From Verrucosispora sp. WMMD573 (lineage in GTDB: Bacteria; Actinomycetota; Actinomycetes; Mycobacteriales; Micromonosporaceae): DNA of 64,000 nt. The notes below the pieces were generated by a model. That model ran no database searches. It worked only from the letters and a program-made list of their open reading frames with translations, and was not told the DNA's origin. The translations under genes were made by a program, and so were the position numbers. Where the stretch lies: contig NZ_CP114901.1 in NCBI RefSeq assembly GCF_027497175.1, positions 5,022,001 to 5,086,000 of the forward strand. Reading direction: 5' to 3'. Below, one piece after another: positions 9,111-19,500 of the stretch. The first letter of the stretch is position 1, and each line of letters starts with the position of its first letter.

Positions 9111-10952
9111 CTAGAGCCGCAGTTGAGGCGAGTGCAGATCCAACCAGGTGTGCAGGTCGAGCACCCTCTCCAGAGCACCACGCATGGCCACCGGCATTCG
9201 CGTCGGGTCCTGCGCCACGGCCTGTTGCGCCCAGTTCCGGTCGATCAACGAGAACACCTTCGCGTCCCGGTCGGCGACCAGTTCCTTCACCTGCTGTTGA
9301 AGGGCTCCCGCGTACGCCGGGTTCTGGGTCGACGGGTACGGACTCTTGACCCGCTCCACCACCGACCGGGGCAGCACGTGGGCGGCGGCCTGCCGCAGCA
9401 GGCTCTTCTCCCGGCCGTCGGAGACCTTCATCGACCAGGGCGTGTTGTAGACGTACTCGACCAGACGGTGGTCGCAGAACGGCACCCGCACCTCGAGCCC
9501 CACCGCCATCGACAGCCGGTCCTTGCGGTCGAGCAGAGACCGCACGAACCGCGTCAGGTGCAGGTGACAGGCGATCCGCATCCGTCGCTCGGCCGGGGAC
9601 TCCCCGTCCAGGTGCTCCACCTCGGTGAGCGCCGCAGCGTACTGGTCTGCCGTGTAGGTGCCGACGTCGAGCCGCTCACGCAGGCCCGGTTCGATGTGGT
9701 CGGTGCGGCCGGGCAGGGTCAGCGGCGGGATCACGGTCATCCAGGGGAACGTGCCGGCGTTCAACGCCGCCTCGTGGTGGAACCACGGATACCCGGCGAA
9801 CACCTCGTCCGCCGCCTCCCCCGACAGGGCCACCGTGGAGTGCTGCCGGATCGCCTTGAACAGCAGGTACAGCGACAGGTCGAGATCGCCGAAGCCGTTC
9901 GGGATGTCACGGGCGGCCACCGCCGCACGCCGCACGGCGGGGTCGGACAGGTCGGCGGGGTCGAGCACCACGTCCCGGTGCGCCGACCCGACATGGGCCA
10001 CCACGTCGCGCACGAAGGGCGAGTCCGGGGTGTCACGCATCTCGTCGGGTACGAAGTTGTCCTCCTGGCCGACGAAGTCCACCGAGAAGCTGCGCACCTG
10101 CTCGCCCCGCAAGCCGAGCCGCTGCGCGGCGATGGAGGTGATCGCGCTGGAGTCCAGGCCGCCGGAGAGCAGGACGCACTGCGGCACGTCGGAGATCAGC
10201 TGGTGGTCGATCACGTCGGTGAGCAGGTCGCGTATCCGCGCCACGGTGTCGTCGAGGCTGTCGGTGTGCTCGACCGCGCGCAGACGCCAGTAGGTGCGCT
10301 GCCGGATCCCGGCGCGGTCCACCGTGACCAACTCACCGGGCAGTACCTCGTGCATGCCCTTCCACAGCGCCCAACCGGGTGCCTTCGTCTGGGCGAACAG
10401 TTCCCGCAGCCCGTCGGTGTCCACCACCTTGGGCGCCAGCGGATTCGCCAGGATCGCCTTGGGCTCGGAACCAAACAGGACGCCGTCTGGCGTCGGGTAG
10501 TAGAACAGCGGCTTGATCCCCATCCGGTCACGCACGAGGAGCAACTTCTGGTCACGCTCGTCCCAGACCGCGAAGGCGTACATGCCCTCCAGGTGGTCCA
10601 CGACGCTCTCCGCCCACTGCAGATACCCGCGGAGCACGACCTCGGTGTCGCTCTCGGTCCGGAAGGTGTGCCCGAGCGCCGTGAGTCGTTCGCGTAGCTC
10701 CCGGAAGTTGTAGACCTCCCCCGAGTACACCAGGGAGACCTCACCGGCCGGCGTACCCACGCTCATCGGCTGCACACCGCCTGGCAGGTCGATGACCGCG
10801 AGGCGCCGGTGTCCCAGCGCGGCGTGCGTACGCACGAACGTCCCTCGGTCATCCGGCCCCCGGCAGGCCATGGTCTCGGTCATCGCGTCGAGCGTCTCCC
10901 GCTGGCGCGTCAGATCAGCGTCGAACGACACCCACCCGGCAATACCACACAT
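9111..10952 (-). CDS. asnB: glutamine-hydrolysing asparagine synthetase (AsnB type)
   Basis: 613 residues from ATG 10952, chosen because the product then begins MCGIAGW with the catalytic N-terminal Cys; the open frame extends further upstream. A class II glutaminase domain (CRGPDDRG, GHRRLAVIDL, YSGEVYNF) is followed by the synthetase domain with PP-loop LLSGGLDSSAI near residue 240. It makes Asn from Asp and Gln-derived ammonia, or, as a cluster enzyme, amidates a pathway carboxylate. It is the last gene of a minus-strand run ABC-ABC-TE-asnB. Why a Cys-based siderophore line needs it is unclear: it could amidate the terminal carboxylate or serve a regulatory or precursor role. Confidence 0.88.
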   Translation of the reverse strand: MCGIAGWVSFDADLTRQRETLDAMTETMACRGPDDRGTFVRTHAALGHRRLAVIDLPGGVQPMSVGTPAGEVSLVYSGEVYNFRELRERLTALGHTFRTESDTEVVLRGYLQWAESVVDHLEGMYAFAVWDERDQKLLLVRDRMGIKPLFYYPTPDGVLFGSEPKAILANPLAPKVVDTDGLRELFAQTKAPGWALWKGMHEVLPGELVTVDRAGIRQRTYWRLRAVEHTDSLDDTVARIRDLLTDVIDHQLISDVPQCVLLSGGLDSSAITSIAAQRLGLRGEQVRSFSVDFVGQEDNFVPDEMRDTPDSPFVRDVVAHVGSAHRDVVLDPADLSDPAVRRAAVAARDIPNGFGDLDLSLYLLFKAIRQHSTVALSGEAADEVFAGYPWFHHEAALNAGTFPWMTVIPPLTLPGRTDHIEPGLRERLDVGTYTADQYAAALTEVEHLDGESPAERRMRIACHLHLTRFVRSLLDRKDRLSMAVGLEVRVPFCDHRLVEYVYNTPWSMKVSDGREKSLLRQAAAHVLPRSVVERVKSPYPSTQNPAYAGALQQQVKELVADRDAKVFSLIDRNWAQQAVAQDPTRMPVAMRGALERVLDLHTWLDLHSPQLRL

Positions 10953-11001
10953 TTCATCCCTCATTCCACTCGATGTCGTGCGCGATGCTCGTCGGTCCGG
11001 A

Positions 11002-11790
11002 TCAAGGGGTGGACGGCCACGGCACCGCCGACGTGGCGGAAATCGCGCGGGCGCGCGCCGTGAGGAGTTCGACCACCGCGTCACGGTGCTCGTCCAGGTA
11101 GAAGTGGCCGCCGACGAAGACGCGGGACTCACACGAGCCGTCGGTGGCGTCGTGCCAGCCCGTCGCCTCAGCGGCGGTGACCTCTGGATCCCGGTCGCCG
11201 TAGAGCACAGTGACCGGTGCCCGCAGTCGCACGCCGGGCAGCGGCCGGTAGGTTTCGCTCAGGCGATAGTCGGACCGGATGACCGGAAGAAACGCCTGGA
11301 TGAGCACCGGGTCGTCGAGGATGTCCAGATGGGTCGCCTCGGTGCGGCGCAACTCCTCGATCAGTTCGTCGTCGCTTCCTAGATGCACCTGACCCGGTCG
11401 GGCCAGGTGCGGCGCCGGATGCCCGGACACCACCAGCGCCGCGGGCGGGTCGCCCGCCGCCGTGAGACGGCGGGCGACCTCGTAGGCGACCACGGCGCCC
11501 ATGCTGTGCCCGAACAGGACGGTCGGTGTCGGCGGTCCCGCCAACTGCAGGTCCGCCGCGACGGTGTCGACCAGACCGCGCATGTCCGCGGGGACCGGTT
11601 CAGCGAACCGGTCCTCGCGGCCCGGATACTGCACGGCGAGGAACTCGATGTCCCAGGGCGCTGACGTGATCCACGGGCGGTAGTAGCTCGCGCTGCCCCC
11701 GCCGTGCGGAAACAGCACCACGCGGGCACGGGCGTAGGGCCGGGGAGCGGGCCTGCGTAACGCCCCCGTGACCAGCTCACCGGCCGACAT
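11002..11790 (-). CDS. type II thioesterase (NRPS proofreading)
   Basis: 262 residues with the type II TE signature: FPHGGGSAS near residue 27, nucleophile GHSMGA near 95, and C-terminal GGHFYLDEH. The family removes misprimed acyl or aminoacyl groups from carrier-protein phosphopantetheine arms. It is placed directly after the ABC transporter genes (stop-to-start gap 9 bp), so it is probably co-transcribed with them and serves the two Cy-containing NRPSs. Leucine 11 is encoded by TTA. A second type II TE lies at 30781. Confidence 0.9.
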   Translation of the reverse strand: MSAGELVTGALRRPAPRPYARARVVLFPHGGGSASYYRPWITSAPWDIEFLAVQYPGREDRFAEPVPADMRGLVDTVAADLQLAGPPTPTVLFGHSMGAVVAYEVARRLTAAGDPPAALVVSGHPAPHLARPGQVHLGSDDELIEELRRTEATHLDILDDPVLIQAFLPVIRSDYRLSETYRPLPGVRLRAPVTVLYGDRDPEVTAAEATGWHDATDGSCESRVFVGGHFYLDEHRDAVVELLTARARAISATSAVPWPSTP

Positions 11791-11799
11791 CTCGGCAGC

Positions 11800-13515
11800 T
11801 CATTCGCTCGTGCCGGAGACCATGGACAGGCTCCAGAAGTCGGCGTAGCGACCCCCACGACGCAGCAGTTCGTCGTGGCTGCCCTCCTCGACGAACTGCC
11901 CATCGTCGATGAAGACCACGCGGTCGGCGCGTTGGACGGTCCGCATCCGATGCGCAACCATGACGACCGTGCGACCTGCCATCAGACGTTCGATGCCGTC
12001 ATGGACGGCCGCCTCGTTCACCGGATCGAGCGCCGAGGTCACCTCGTCGAGCAGCACGATCGGCGCGTCCTTCAACAGTGCCCGCGCGATGGAGACCCGC
12101 TGACGCTCACCGCCGGACAGCGACGCGCCGCCTTCGCCGACGTTCGCGGCCCATCCCCCCGGCAGCCGCTCGACGACCTCGTCCAGCCGCGCGGCGGTCG
12201 CCGCCGCCCGCACCTCGGCGTCGCTGGCGTCGGGGCGACCGAGCCGCACATTCTCCTCGATCGTGCCGTCGAAGAGGTAGACATCCTGGAAGACGATGGC
12301 GATCTGTGCCATCAACACGGCCGGGTCGATCTGTCGGACGTCGACACCGCCCACCCGCACCGCCCCCGACTCCACGTCGTAGAACCGGGCGATCAGCTGG
12401 AGCAGCGTGCTCTTGCCCGAGCCGGACGGACCGATCACGGCCAACCGCTGCCCCTGCGGCACCGACAACGACACACCGTCGAACACCGTACGATCGCCGT
12501 GGCGGAACGTGACCGCGTCGAACTCCAGGTCGAAGCGCTGCGGTCGGACCGGCTGGTCCGGTTCGGGAAGCGGCTCGGTGCGCAGCACCCGGTCGAGCCG
12601 GTCCAGCTCGGCACGGGCGGTGCGCAACTTGCCCCCGATGTCGGACAGCGACAGCAGCGGGTCGGCGCTTCGGGCGGCGAGCACGAGAATGGACAGGACC
12701 TCCGCGGCTCCGAGGTCGTTACCGAGCGCGAGATAGGTCCCCAGCACCAGGACGGTGGTGAAGACCGCCTGCACGATGAGGGTCAGACCCACCGCGCCGG
12801 GCAGCACCGACATCGTCTGACGGCGGGAGGCAAGCTCCACGCCCTGCAGCGCGTCGTCGAGCAGGCTGAACCGCTCGCCGCTGCGGCCACCGGCCCGCAG
12901 CACCGGCTGAGCCTGGAGGTACTCGATGACCCTGGCGCTGGCCTCGTTGTTGCGCGCGGCGTTGTCCGCGTCGTTGGCAGCCATCAACCGCGCGGTCCAT
13001 CGCTGGGTCAGCACCACGAGCGGCGCCGCCACCAGCGCGGCCAGCCCGAGTTGCCAGTTGAACACCGTGATCACGGCAACGATCGTCAGCGGCGTCACGC
13101 AGGCGGAGATGAACGGCCCGAGCAGGTGCGCCGACACGCCCATCGCCGCGAGCAGACCACGGCTGGCCATGACCGACACCTCGCCCACCCGGGCGGCGTT
13201 GTACCAGCCGATGGGCAGCCGGGCCAGGTGTTCGCCGAGGCCGTGGTACATGCCCCGCAGCATCGTGGTCCCGACCCGCATGCCGGACAGGTCGCTGGTA
13301 TAACGCAGCACCGCGTAGACCGCGACGGAGACCCCGAACGCGATCAGCCACGGCCAGGCATCCGACGGGGTGTCCCCGAACAGGGCCCGCAGCACGGGCA
13401 CCAGCAACGCGTAGAGCAGACCCTCCAGCACGGCGGTCACCGTCATCAGGGCGACCGTACGACGCATCGGCTTGGCGTACTCGTCGCCGAGCACCCGCAA
13501 CAACATTCTGATCAT
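11800..13515 (-). CDS. siderophore ABC transporter, TMD-NBD half (YbtQ/IrtB-like)
   Basis: 571 residues: six hydrophobic segments in the first 300, then an NBD with Walker A GPSGSGKST, signature LSGGERQRVSIARALL and Walker B IVLLDEVTSALD. It overlaps the partner ABC gene by 4 bp (ATGA), so the two form a heterodimer. In siderophore clusters this pair (YbtP/YbtQ, IrtA/IrtB) has an exporter fold but imports the ferric siderophore. Position next to a thiazolinyl-imide reductase and Cy-NRPS genes supports that reading; an export role cannot be excluded from sequence. Confidence 0.85.
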   Translation of the reverse strand: MIRMLLRVLGDEYAKPMRRTVALMTVTAVLEGLLYALLVPVLRALFGDTPSDAWPWLIAFGVSVAVYAVLRYTSDLSGMRVGTTMLRGMYHGLGEHLARLPIGWYNAARVGEVSVMASRGLLAAMGVSAHLLGPFISACVTPLTIVAVITVFNWQLGLAALVAAPLVVLTQRWTARLMAANDADNAARNNEASARVIEYLQAQPVLRAGGRSGERFSLLDDALQGVELASRRQTMSVLPGAVGLTLIVQAVFTTVLVLGTYLALGNDLGAAEVLSILVLAARSADPLLSLSDIGGKLRTARAELDRLDRVLRTEPLPEPDQPVRPQRFDLEFDAVTFRHGDRTVFDGVSLSVPQGQRLAVIGPSGSGKSTLLQLIARFYDVESGAVRVGGVDVRQIDPAVLMAQIAIVFQDVYLFDGTIEENVRLGRPDASDAEVRAAATAARLDEVVERLPGGWAANVGEGGASLSGGERQRVSIARALLKDAPIVLLDEVTSALDPVNEAAVHDGIERLMAGRTVVMVAHRMRTVQRADRVVFIDDGQFVEEGSHDELLRRGGRYADFWSLSMVSGTSE

Positions 13516-15356
13516 CGGGAAAGGTCTCCTTGCAGTACACCACCGCGGGCTTCGCTGTCGTCGGCGACCGCCGACTGCTGGGTCCGCCAGAAGGCGGCGA
13601 ACTTTCCATCCTGGGCGAGCAGGTCGCTCGGCCTGCCCTGCTCGACGACCGCCCCGTCCTCAAGCATCACGACAAGGTCGGCGTCGGCGATGGTCTCCAG
13701 GCGGTGGGCGATGACCAGGACGGTCCGGTCGCGCAGCGTCGCCAGCGTCTGGCGCACCGCCTGGTCGGTCTGCGGATCGGCGAAGGCGGTCGCCTCGTCC
13801 AGCACCAGCACGGGTGTGTCGGCGGCCAGGGCACGCGCGATGGCGATGCGTTGCGCCTCACCGCCGGAGAGCTTGACCTCCTCGCCGATCACGGTCTCGT
13901 AGCCGCGGGGCAATGCCAGGACACGGTCGTGGATGTGCGCCAGTCGGGCGGCACGCATCACGTCCTCGGTGGTCGCGTGCGGAACCGCCAGCGCGATGTT
14001 GTCCGCGACCGACGCGCGCAGCAGCCGAACGTCCTGCAGGACGAAGGAGACTCGACGGTAGAGCTCCCTGCTGTCGATGTCGCGCAGGTCGACGCCGCCG
14101 AGTCGCACCGAGCCGTCCGTCGGGTCGAAGAACCGGGGCAGCAGCTGCACCAGCGTCGACTTTCCGCTGCCGGACGGCCCGACCACAGCGGTGAGCGTGC
14201 CCGGTTCCAGGGTCAGATCGATCCCGCGCAGCACCTCGGGGCCGTCGTCGTCGTAGCTGAACCGGACGTCCCGCAACTCCACCCGGTTGTCCTGCGGGGT
14301 GGCCGGACGCGCGGGTTGCGGTAGCGCCCCCACCCCGAGGACCTCGCGGATGCGGCTCACCGCCCGGCCGGCTGCCTGCATGTCGTCGAAGCCGTGGCCG
14401 AGGGCCGCCACCGGAGCGGTCAGCCCCAACCCGAGCAGCAGGAAGGGCAGCAGGTCCACCGGTGCCATGTCGCCGGAGGTGATCCGCACCGTGCCGCCGA
14501 TCAGCACCACCAGCAGCACGAAGGGCGGCGACAGCGCCAGCTGCATGCCGGCGGCGACGGCGGAGACGCCGCGTACCCAGCGGGTGAAGATGTCGACGAA
14601 CTCGTCGGCGGCGGTGAGGAACTTGCGGTGGGCACGCTCGGAGCCGCCGAACGCCTTGACCACGGCGATGCCCTGCACGAACTCGACGACGGAGGTGGCG
14701 ATGCGGCCCATCGCCGCGTCGAAGTTCTGCTGCTCGCGGGTACGCGCCGGAGTCATCAGCAGTGGGACGTGCGCGATGGCCAGCACCACGGGGATCAGGG
14801 TGATCAGGGTGAGCCGCCAGTCGACGGTCAGCAGGTAGACGAGCGACACCAACGGCACGACGAAGGCGGAGACCAGCTCGCCGGGTGCGTGGGCGATGAA
14901 CGGGTGCACGGCGGCGACGTCGTCACCGACCACCTTGGCCAGCTCGCCGCTGCGGCGGCGGGACAGCCAGCCGATCGGCGCCTGCCCGAGGCTGCGGGCC
15001 AACGCCCGGCGCAGCGACAGCTGCACCTTGCCGTCGAGGACGTGGCCGAGCCCTGACGACGCGCCGCTGAACACCAGTCGGACGAACAGGCCGACCGCGC
15101 CGAGGATCACGAAGGTCCATACCCGGTCGGAGTCGACCGGGCCGGGTGACAGCAGGGCGCGCCCCAGCTCGATCACCGCGAACAGCGGCGCCAGCCCGGC
15201 GACGGCACCGATGACCTGTAGGACCATGACGGCCGCGAAACTCGGGGCATGGGGGCGCAGCAACGGCCCCGCGTTCACCGGATGCCGTGCCGTGGGAGTG
15301 CCTCCCGATGACGGCGTGGACTGCTCTCCTGCCTCAACGGAGTGGGTCGCACTCAT
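13512..15356 (-). CDS. siderophore ABC transporter, TMD-NBD half (YbtP/IrtA-like)
   Basis: 614 residues. The N-terminal tail of about 30 residues (MSATHSVEAGEQ...) precedes six hydrophobic segments; the NBD has Walker A GPSGSGKST, signature LSGGEAQRIAIARALA and Walker B VLVLDEATAFAD. There is no siderophore-interacting (SIP) reductase extension as in mycobacterial IrtA. It is first gene of the ABC-ABC-TE-asnB run; its ATG at 15356 lies 16 bp after a TetR-type palindrome (15373-15392), so transport is probably switched separately from the NRPS genes upstream. Function as ferric-siderophore importer is inferred from family and context. Confidence 0.85.
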   Translation of the reverse strand: MSATHSVEAGEQSTPSSGGTPTARHPVNAGPLLRPHAPSFAAVMVLQVIGAVAGLAPLFAVIELGRALLSPGPVDSDRVWTFVILGAVGLFVRLVFSGASSGLGHVLDGKVQLSLRRALARSLGQAPIGWLSRRRSGELAKVVGDDVAAVHPFIAHAPGELVSAFVVPLVSLVYLLTVDWRLTLITLIPVVLAIAHVPLLMTPARTREQQNFDAAMGRIATSVVEFVQGIAVVKAFGGSERAHRKFLTAADEFVDIFTRWVRGVSAVAAGMQLALSPPFVLLVVLIGGTVRITSGDMAPVDLLPFLLLGLGLTAPVAALGHGFDDMQAAGRAVSRIREVLGVGALPQPARPATPQDNRVELRDVRFSYDDDGPEVLRGIDLTLEPGTLTAVVGPSGSGKSTLVQLLPRFFDPTDGSVRLGGVDLRDIDSRELYRRVSFVLQDVRLLRASVADNIALAVPHATTEDVMRAARLAHIHDRVLALPRGYETVIGEEVKLSGGEAQRIAIARALAADTPVLVLDEATAFADPQTDQAVRQTLATLRDRTVLVIAHRLETIADADLVVMLEDGAVVEQGRPSDLLAQDGKFAAFWRTQQSAVADDSEARGGVLQGDLSR

Positions 15357-15372
15357 CGCTCTCCCGTCCCTA

Positions 15373-15392
15373 TTTTCAAACGTGTTCGAGAA
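15373..15392. promoter_or_regulatory. candidate TetR operator before ABC transporter operon
   Basis: TTTTCAAACGTGTTCGAGAA, an imperfect palindrome matching the one at 6390-6409 in 15 of 20 positions. It lies in the 64-bp gap between the reductase stop (15421) and the ABC start (15356), where it would overlap a promoter. It suggests the TetR pair at 5.6/8.2 kb also controls siderophore transport. Confidence 0.55.
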
Positions 15393-15420
15393 TTACTCTA
15401 CCCCGAACTCAATCACCGAG

Positions 15421-16548
15421 CTACCGTGACCCGGCAAGCCGCGCATGAACAGGATGTGGCTCGGCGCGGAGATCGCTGACCACCAGCGGGTCACCCGGCT
15501 CCGGCGTGGCCACCTCGGGGTAGCCGAGGGTCTCGGTCAGCTCCTTCCACGCGGTGGCGACGGCCAGGTGACGCTGGCCGCCCCGCAGCGGGTCCACGCC
15601 CGCGTCGACCCGTGCGCGCACGTCGTCGAGGGCGGTCAACACCCCGTCCCCCCACAGCTCGCGTACCACTCCCGACCAGGTGGGTGTCTGCGCGGGGCCC
15701 ACGTGGTCCGCGGTGGGTCCGAGCACGTCCGACCACCGGGTGTCGGCGTCCGCCACGCCCGTGAGGAAGACGCCCGCCGGGTCCGCCGGGCTACGCAGCA
15801 CCGGATTCCACAGCACCGGACCGTGGGTGTTGGCCAGCATCAGGTTGCCGGCGTCGGTGCCGACGGTGATCCGGTGCAACAGCAGACTCGTGCTGTCGTC
15901 GCCCGCCTGCATCCGGTTCTCCACCCGCAGCGTCAGCGGCACCCCGGCGATCTGCCCGTCCACGCTGGTCAGTGGCCGGCCGGTCCGGTTGCCGACGGCC
16001 GCCAACGACCACGGCCGCAGCCCGTCGAAGACCTCGGCAAGGATGTCCAGCAGGTCGAAGCAGACCTGCACCGCACACACCGCGTCGATGAAGACCGGCT
16101 TGCGCAGCCGGACCAGCGCGCGGGCGGCGGAGATGAACCGCCGCACGGGCTCCACGTGCGGGTAGAAGGTGTTGACCACGTACTGGGCGCCGGCGCGGCG
16201 CGCCGCCCGCAGGCAGTCCGCCAGCTCCGCCGGGTGCACCGGGTGTTCCTGGAGAACGTGGATGCCACGGTCGAGCAGTGCCTTCGCCAGCTCGACACCC
16301 GGTCCACCGCCGACCGCGGTCGACACCACCACGCAAGCGACGTCGATGTCGTCGGGCAGTTGGGCGACCGAGGCGTACAGCGGGACGCCGTACTCCTTCG
16401 CCAGCGCCACCGACCGGGCACTGCCCCGGGCCAGGATGCCGGCGAGTTCGAACCGCTCCGGGGCGCGCGCGATCGCCGACAGGTAGACCTGGCCGAACCG
16501 CGTACCGCACACGACGACCCGCATCGGGCCGGCCGGGGGGCCGCTCAC
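15421..16548 (-). CDS. thiazolinyl-imide reductase (PchG/Irp3/YbtU family)
   Basis: 375 residues. The N-terminal NAD(P)-binding motif is VVVCGTRFGQVYLSAI, the hallmark CGT.FG..YL of the PchG/Irp3 branch of Gfo/Idh/MocA enzymes, followed by QEHPVHPAEL in place of the usual EKP motif. These NADPH enzymes reduce one enzyme-bound thiazoline to thiazolidine during pyochelin or yersiniabactin assembly, in trans on the carrier protein. The start overlaps the NRPS stop by 4 bp (ATGA), so it is translated with the second Cy module, whose heterocycle it presumably reduces. Assignment is confident; the exact heterocycle is inferred. Confidence 0.9.
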   Translation of the reverse strand: MSGPPAGPMRVVVCGTRFGQVYLSAIARAPERFELAGILARGSARSVALAKEYGVPLYASVAQLPDDIDVACVVVSTAVGGGPGVELAKALLDRGIHVLQEHPVHPAELADCLRAARRAGAQYVVNTFYPHVEPVRRFISAARALVRLRKPVFIDAVCAVQVCFDLLDILAEVFDGLRPWSLAAVGNRTGRPLTSVDGQIAGVPLTLRVENRMQAGDDSTSLLLHRITVGTDAGNLMLANTHGPVLWNPVLRSPADPAGVFLTGVADADTRWSDVLGPTADHVGPAQTPTWSGVVRELWGDGVLTALDDVRARVDAGVDPLRGGQRHLAVATAWKELTETLGYPEVATPEPGDPLVVSDLRAEPHPVHARLAGSR

Positions 16549-19500
16549 CGGTCAGCCGCCGTCGCCGCCAGCACCGCCGCCACGTTCGGCGGTTGGAGAC
16601 AACTGAAATGGTCGCCGGGGACGTCGACGATCGTCAGCTCGCCGAGACAGACCTCCGGCCAGAAACGGGTCGCCTCGACGCTGGCACCCGGCAGCAGGTC
16701 CCTCGCGACCGTGGGACGCAGGAGGGTGATGTCTCCGGCGTAGGGCTCGGGCTCGTGCCGCGCCACCGCCTGGAGAGTTCGCACGAAACGGTTGTGGGCC
16801 GCCGCCACCCGCGCCGCTCCGCCCCACGCCGGGTCCCGGTCGGCGACGGCCTGATGCAGTTGCGCGTGCCGGGCGGCGGTGGTGCGCTGCCCGAGGGCAC
16901 GGAACCGCTCGGCGGCTGCGGCCAGGTGCTCGTCGCCGGTCAGTCGCCCGAGCGCACCCGCCGGCACGGCTCCCGGCGAATCGGTCAGTACGGTCGTGAT
17001 CGCCCGGTCGACGACTGCCTCGTCGGCGGGCCAGCCGAGGCCCGCCGGGTCGATGCCGGCGGCCCGCGCGAAGGTGTAGTCCCGCACCAGTTCGTCGTCC
17101 ACCCGGTAGGGAACGCGATGTCCGGACAGGATCGTCAAGCGCACCGTCGTCCCGGCCTCGCTCAGCGCCCTGGCCACTTCCAGGGCGATCGAGGCACCGA
17201 GGCAGTAGCCGATCAGCTCGACGTCGTCGAACCCGGCGGCCCGGATCTCACCCGCGTAGCGTACCGCCAGGTCCTCGACCAGGGTGCCGTCGTCGATCTC
17301 GCCGGACGCGCCGCCGTCCGGCGCGGCGAGCCCGAACACCGGCCCGGCCGCGCCGAGCCCTTCGGCGAGCGCCCGCAGCGCCGTGAGGGTGCCTGTGCCG
17401 TCGTGTACGAGCAGCCGCACCGGCCCCTGGGCCACGCCGCCGAGCGGCACCAGCGACGAACGCCGGGCAGGCTCGGCCGCCACCGGCTCCGGTGCCGTCT
17501 CCGACCCCAACCGCGCCGCCAGGCCCGCGACCGTCGGCTCGTCGAGCAGGGCACGCAGCAGCACGTCGAACGGGAACCGGCCGGCCTCGGGCAGCTGTTC
17601 ACGCAGTTGTCCGACGAACCGAGCGGCCAGCAGTGAGTTGCCGCCCGCGTCGAAGAACCCCAGGTCCCGGCTCGACGGCGGACCGTCGAGCACCTCACCC
17701 CACAGCTGGGCGAGGTGCTGCTCGACGCCCGGCCGTGGCGGTTCGGTCCGCCCGTCGGGCGCGACGGTCGGCGTGGGCGTCGACTCCAGCAGCCGCTTAC
17801 GGTCGACCTTCCCGTTCGCGGTCAGCGGCAGCGCCTCGACGACACGTACCCGCGCGGGAACCATGTAGGCGGGCAGCCGGTCGGCCACCCACGCGACGAC
17901 CTCGGCGGGGTCGACCGTGCCGGGCGGCCGCTGCGGCACCACGAACGCGACGAGCGCGCGTTCGAGCGTGTCGTCGCCGGACGCCAGGACCACGCAGGTG
18001 CTTACCGACGGGTACTCGCCAAGCACCGCCTCGATCTCGCCCAGCTCTATCCGGTGGCCACGGATCTTGACCTGCTGGTCGGCCCGGCCGAGGAACTCGA
18101 TTTCCCCGTGGGAGAGGTACCGGCCCAGGTCGCCGGTGCGGTACAGCCGCTCCCCCGTCTCCGGGTGCAGGACGAAGCGCTCGGCGGTGCGCACCGGGTC
18201 GTTGAGGTAACCCTCGGCCAGCCCGACACCCGCGATGAACAGTTCACCGGCGACCAGATCGGGCCGGTCGCGCAGCGCGGCGTCGAGCACGTGGAAGCGT
18301 TGGTTCGCCAACGGCAGCCCGTACGGGATGCTGCGCCAGTGTGGTTCGACCGTCCGGATGCGGTGGTAGTTCGACCAGATCGCCGCCTCCGTGGCCCCGC
18401 CGAGGCTGACCAGTTCGGCGTCCGGCACATGCCGTGCGGCGTGGCCGGGCAGCGACAGCGGGATCCAGTCTCCGGACAACAGCGCCAGGCGCAGGCTGGG
18501 CAGCACGGTGGGTTCCACGTCCAGGTAGTGCATCAGCATCTGCAACTGCGCGGGAACCGAGTTCCACAGCGTGACACCGTGCGCGGCGACCATCGCCGCC
18601 CAGTGTGACGGGTCGCCGCGGCGCGCCGGATCGGGCAGCACCAGCGTGGCACCACGGGCGGGCGGGCCGAACAGGTCGTAAACGGAGAGATCGAAACTCA
18701 GCGCGGCGAGCCCGAGGATTCGGTCGGCACCGGTGATGTCGAAGCGCTCGTTGATGTCGTGCACCGTGTTGGTGGCGGCCCGGTGGCTGATCATCACGCC
18801 CTTGGGCGTCCCGGTCGAACCCGAGGTGTGCATGACGTACGCCAGTCCGGTCGGCTCCGGCCCGAGGCCGGCCGGGATCTCCGGCAGCGGCACCGGCGGC
18901 GCGTCGGTCACGTCGACGCCGGCGACCTCGGCGGGCAGCGTACCGACCGCCGTGCCCGCGACCACCGCGAACCGGGCGCCGCTGTCGACGAGGATCCGGT
19001 CCCGGCGCACGGCGGGCTGACCGATGTCCACGGGTACGTACACGCCGCCGGCGAGGAGCACACCGAGCACGCCGACCACCTGCTCGCACGACTTGTCGAT
19101 CAGGACGCCGACGAGGTCGCCGGGCCGGCATCCCGCTATGCGCAGGCGTTCGGCGACCCCGGCCGCGCGGGCCAGCCAGTCCCCGTACGTCATCGACCCG
19201 GCGGCATCGATGACCGCCACCTGGTCCGGATGCTCGCGGGCGTAGCCGACCAGCGGCTCGTGCAGCAGGCCAGCCGGCACGGGCACGTCGGTCGCGTTCG
19301 CGGCGCTCCGGCGGGCTCGTTGCGCGCTCGGCAACGGCTGCGGATCGACCGCCGCCCACGTGGTGTCGTCGGTGGCCAGCTGGTGCAGCAGGCGCACGAA
19401 CGCGGCGAACATCTCGTCCACCAGATGGTCGGGGAAGACTCCCTCCCGGACGTCCCAGTTCATGTCCAGACCACCGAACTGGTCGCCCACCTGGCAGTCG

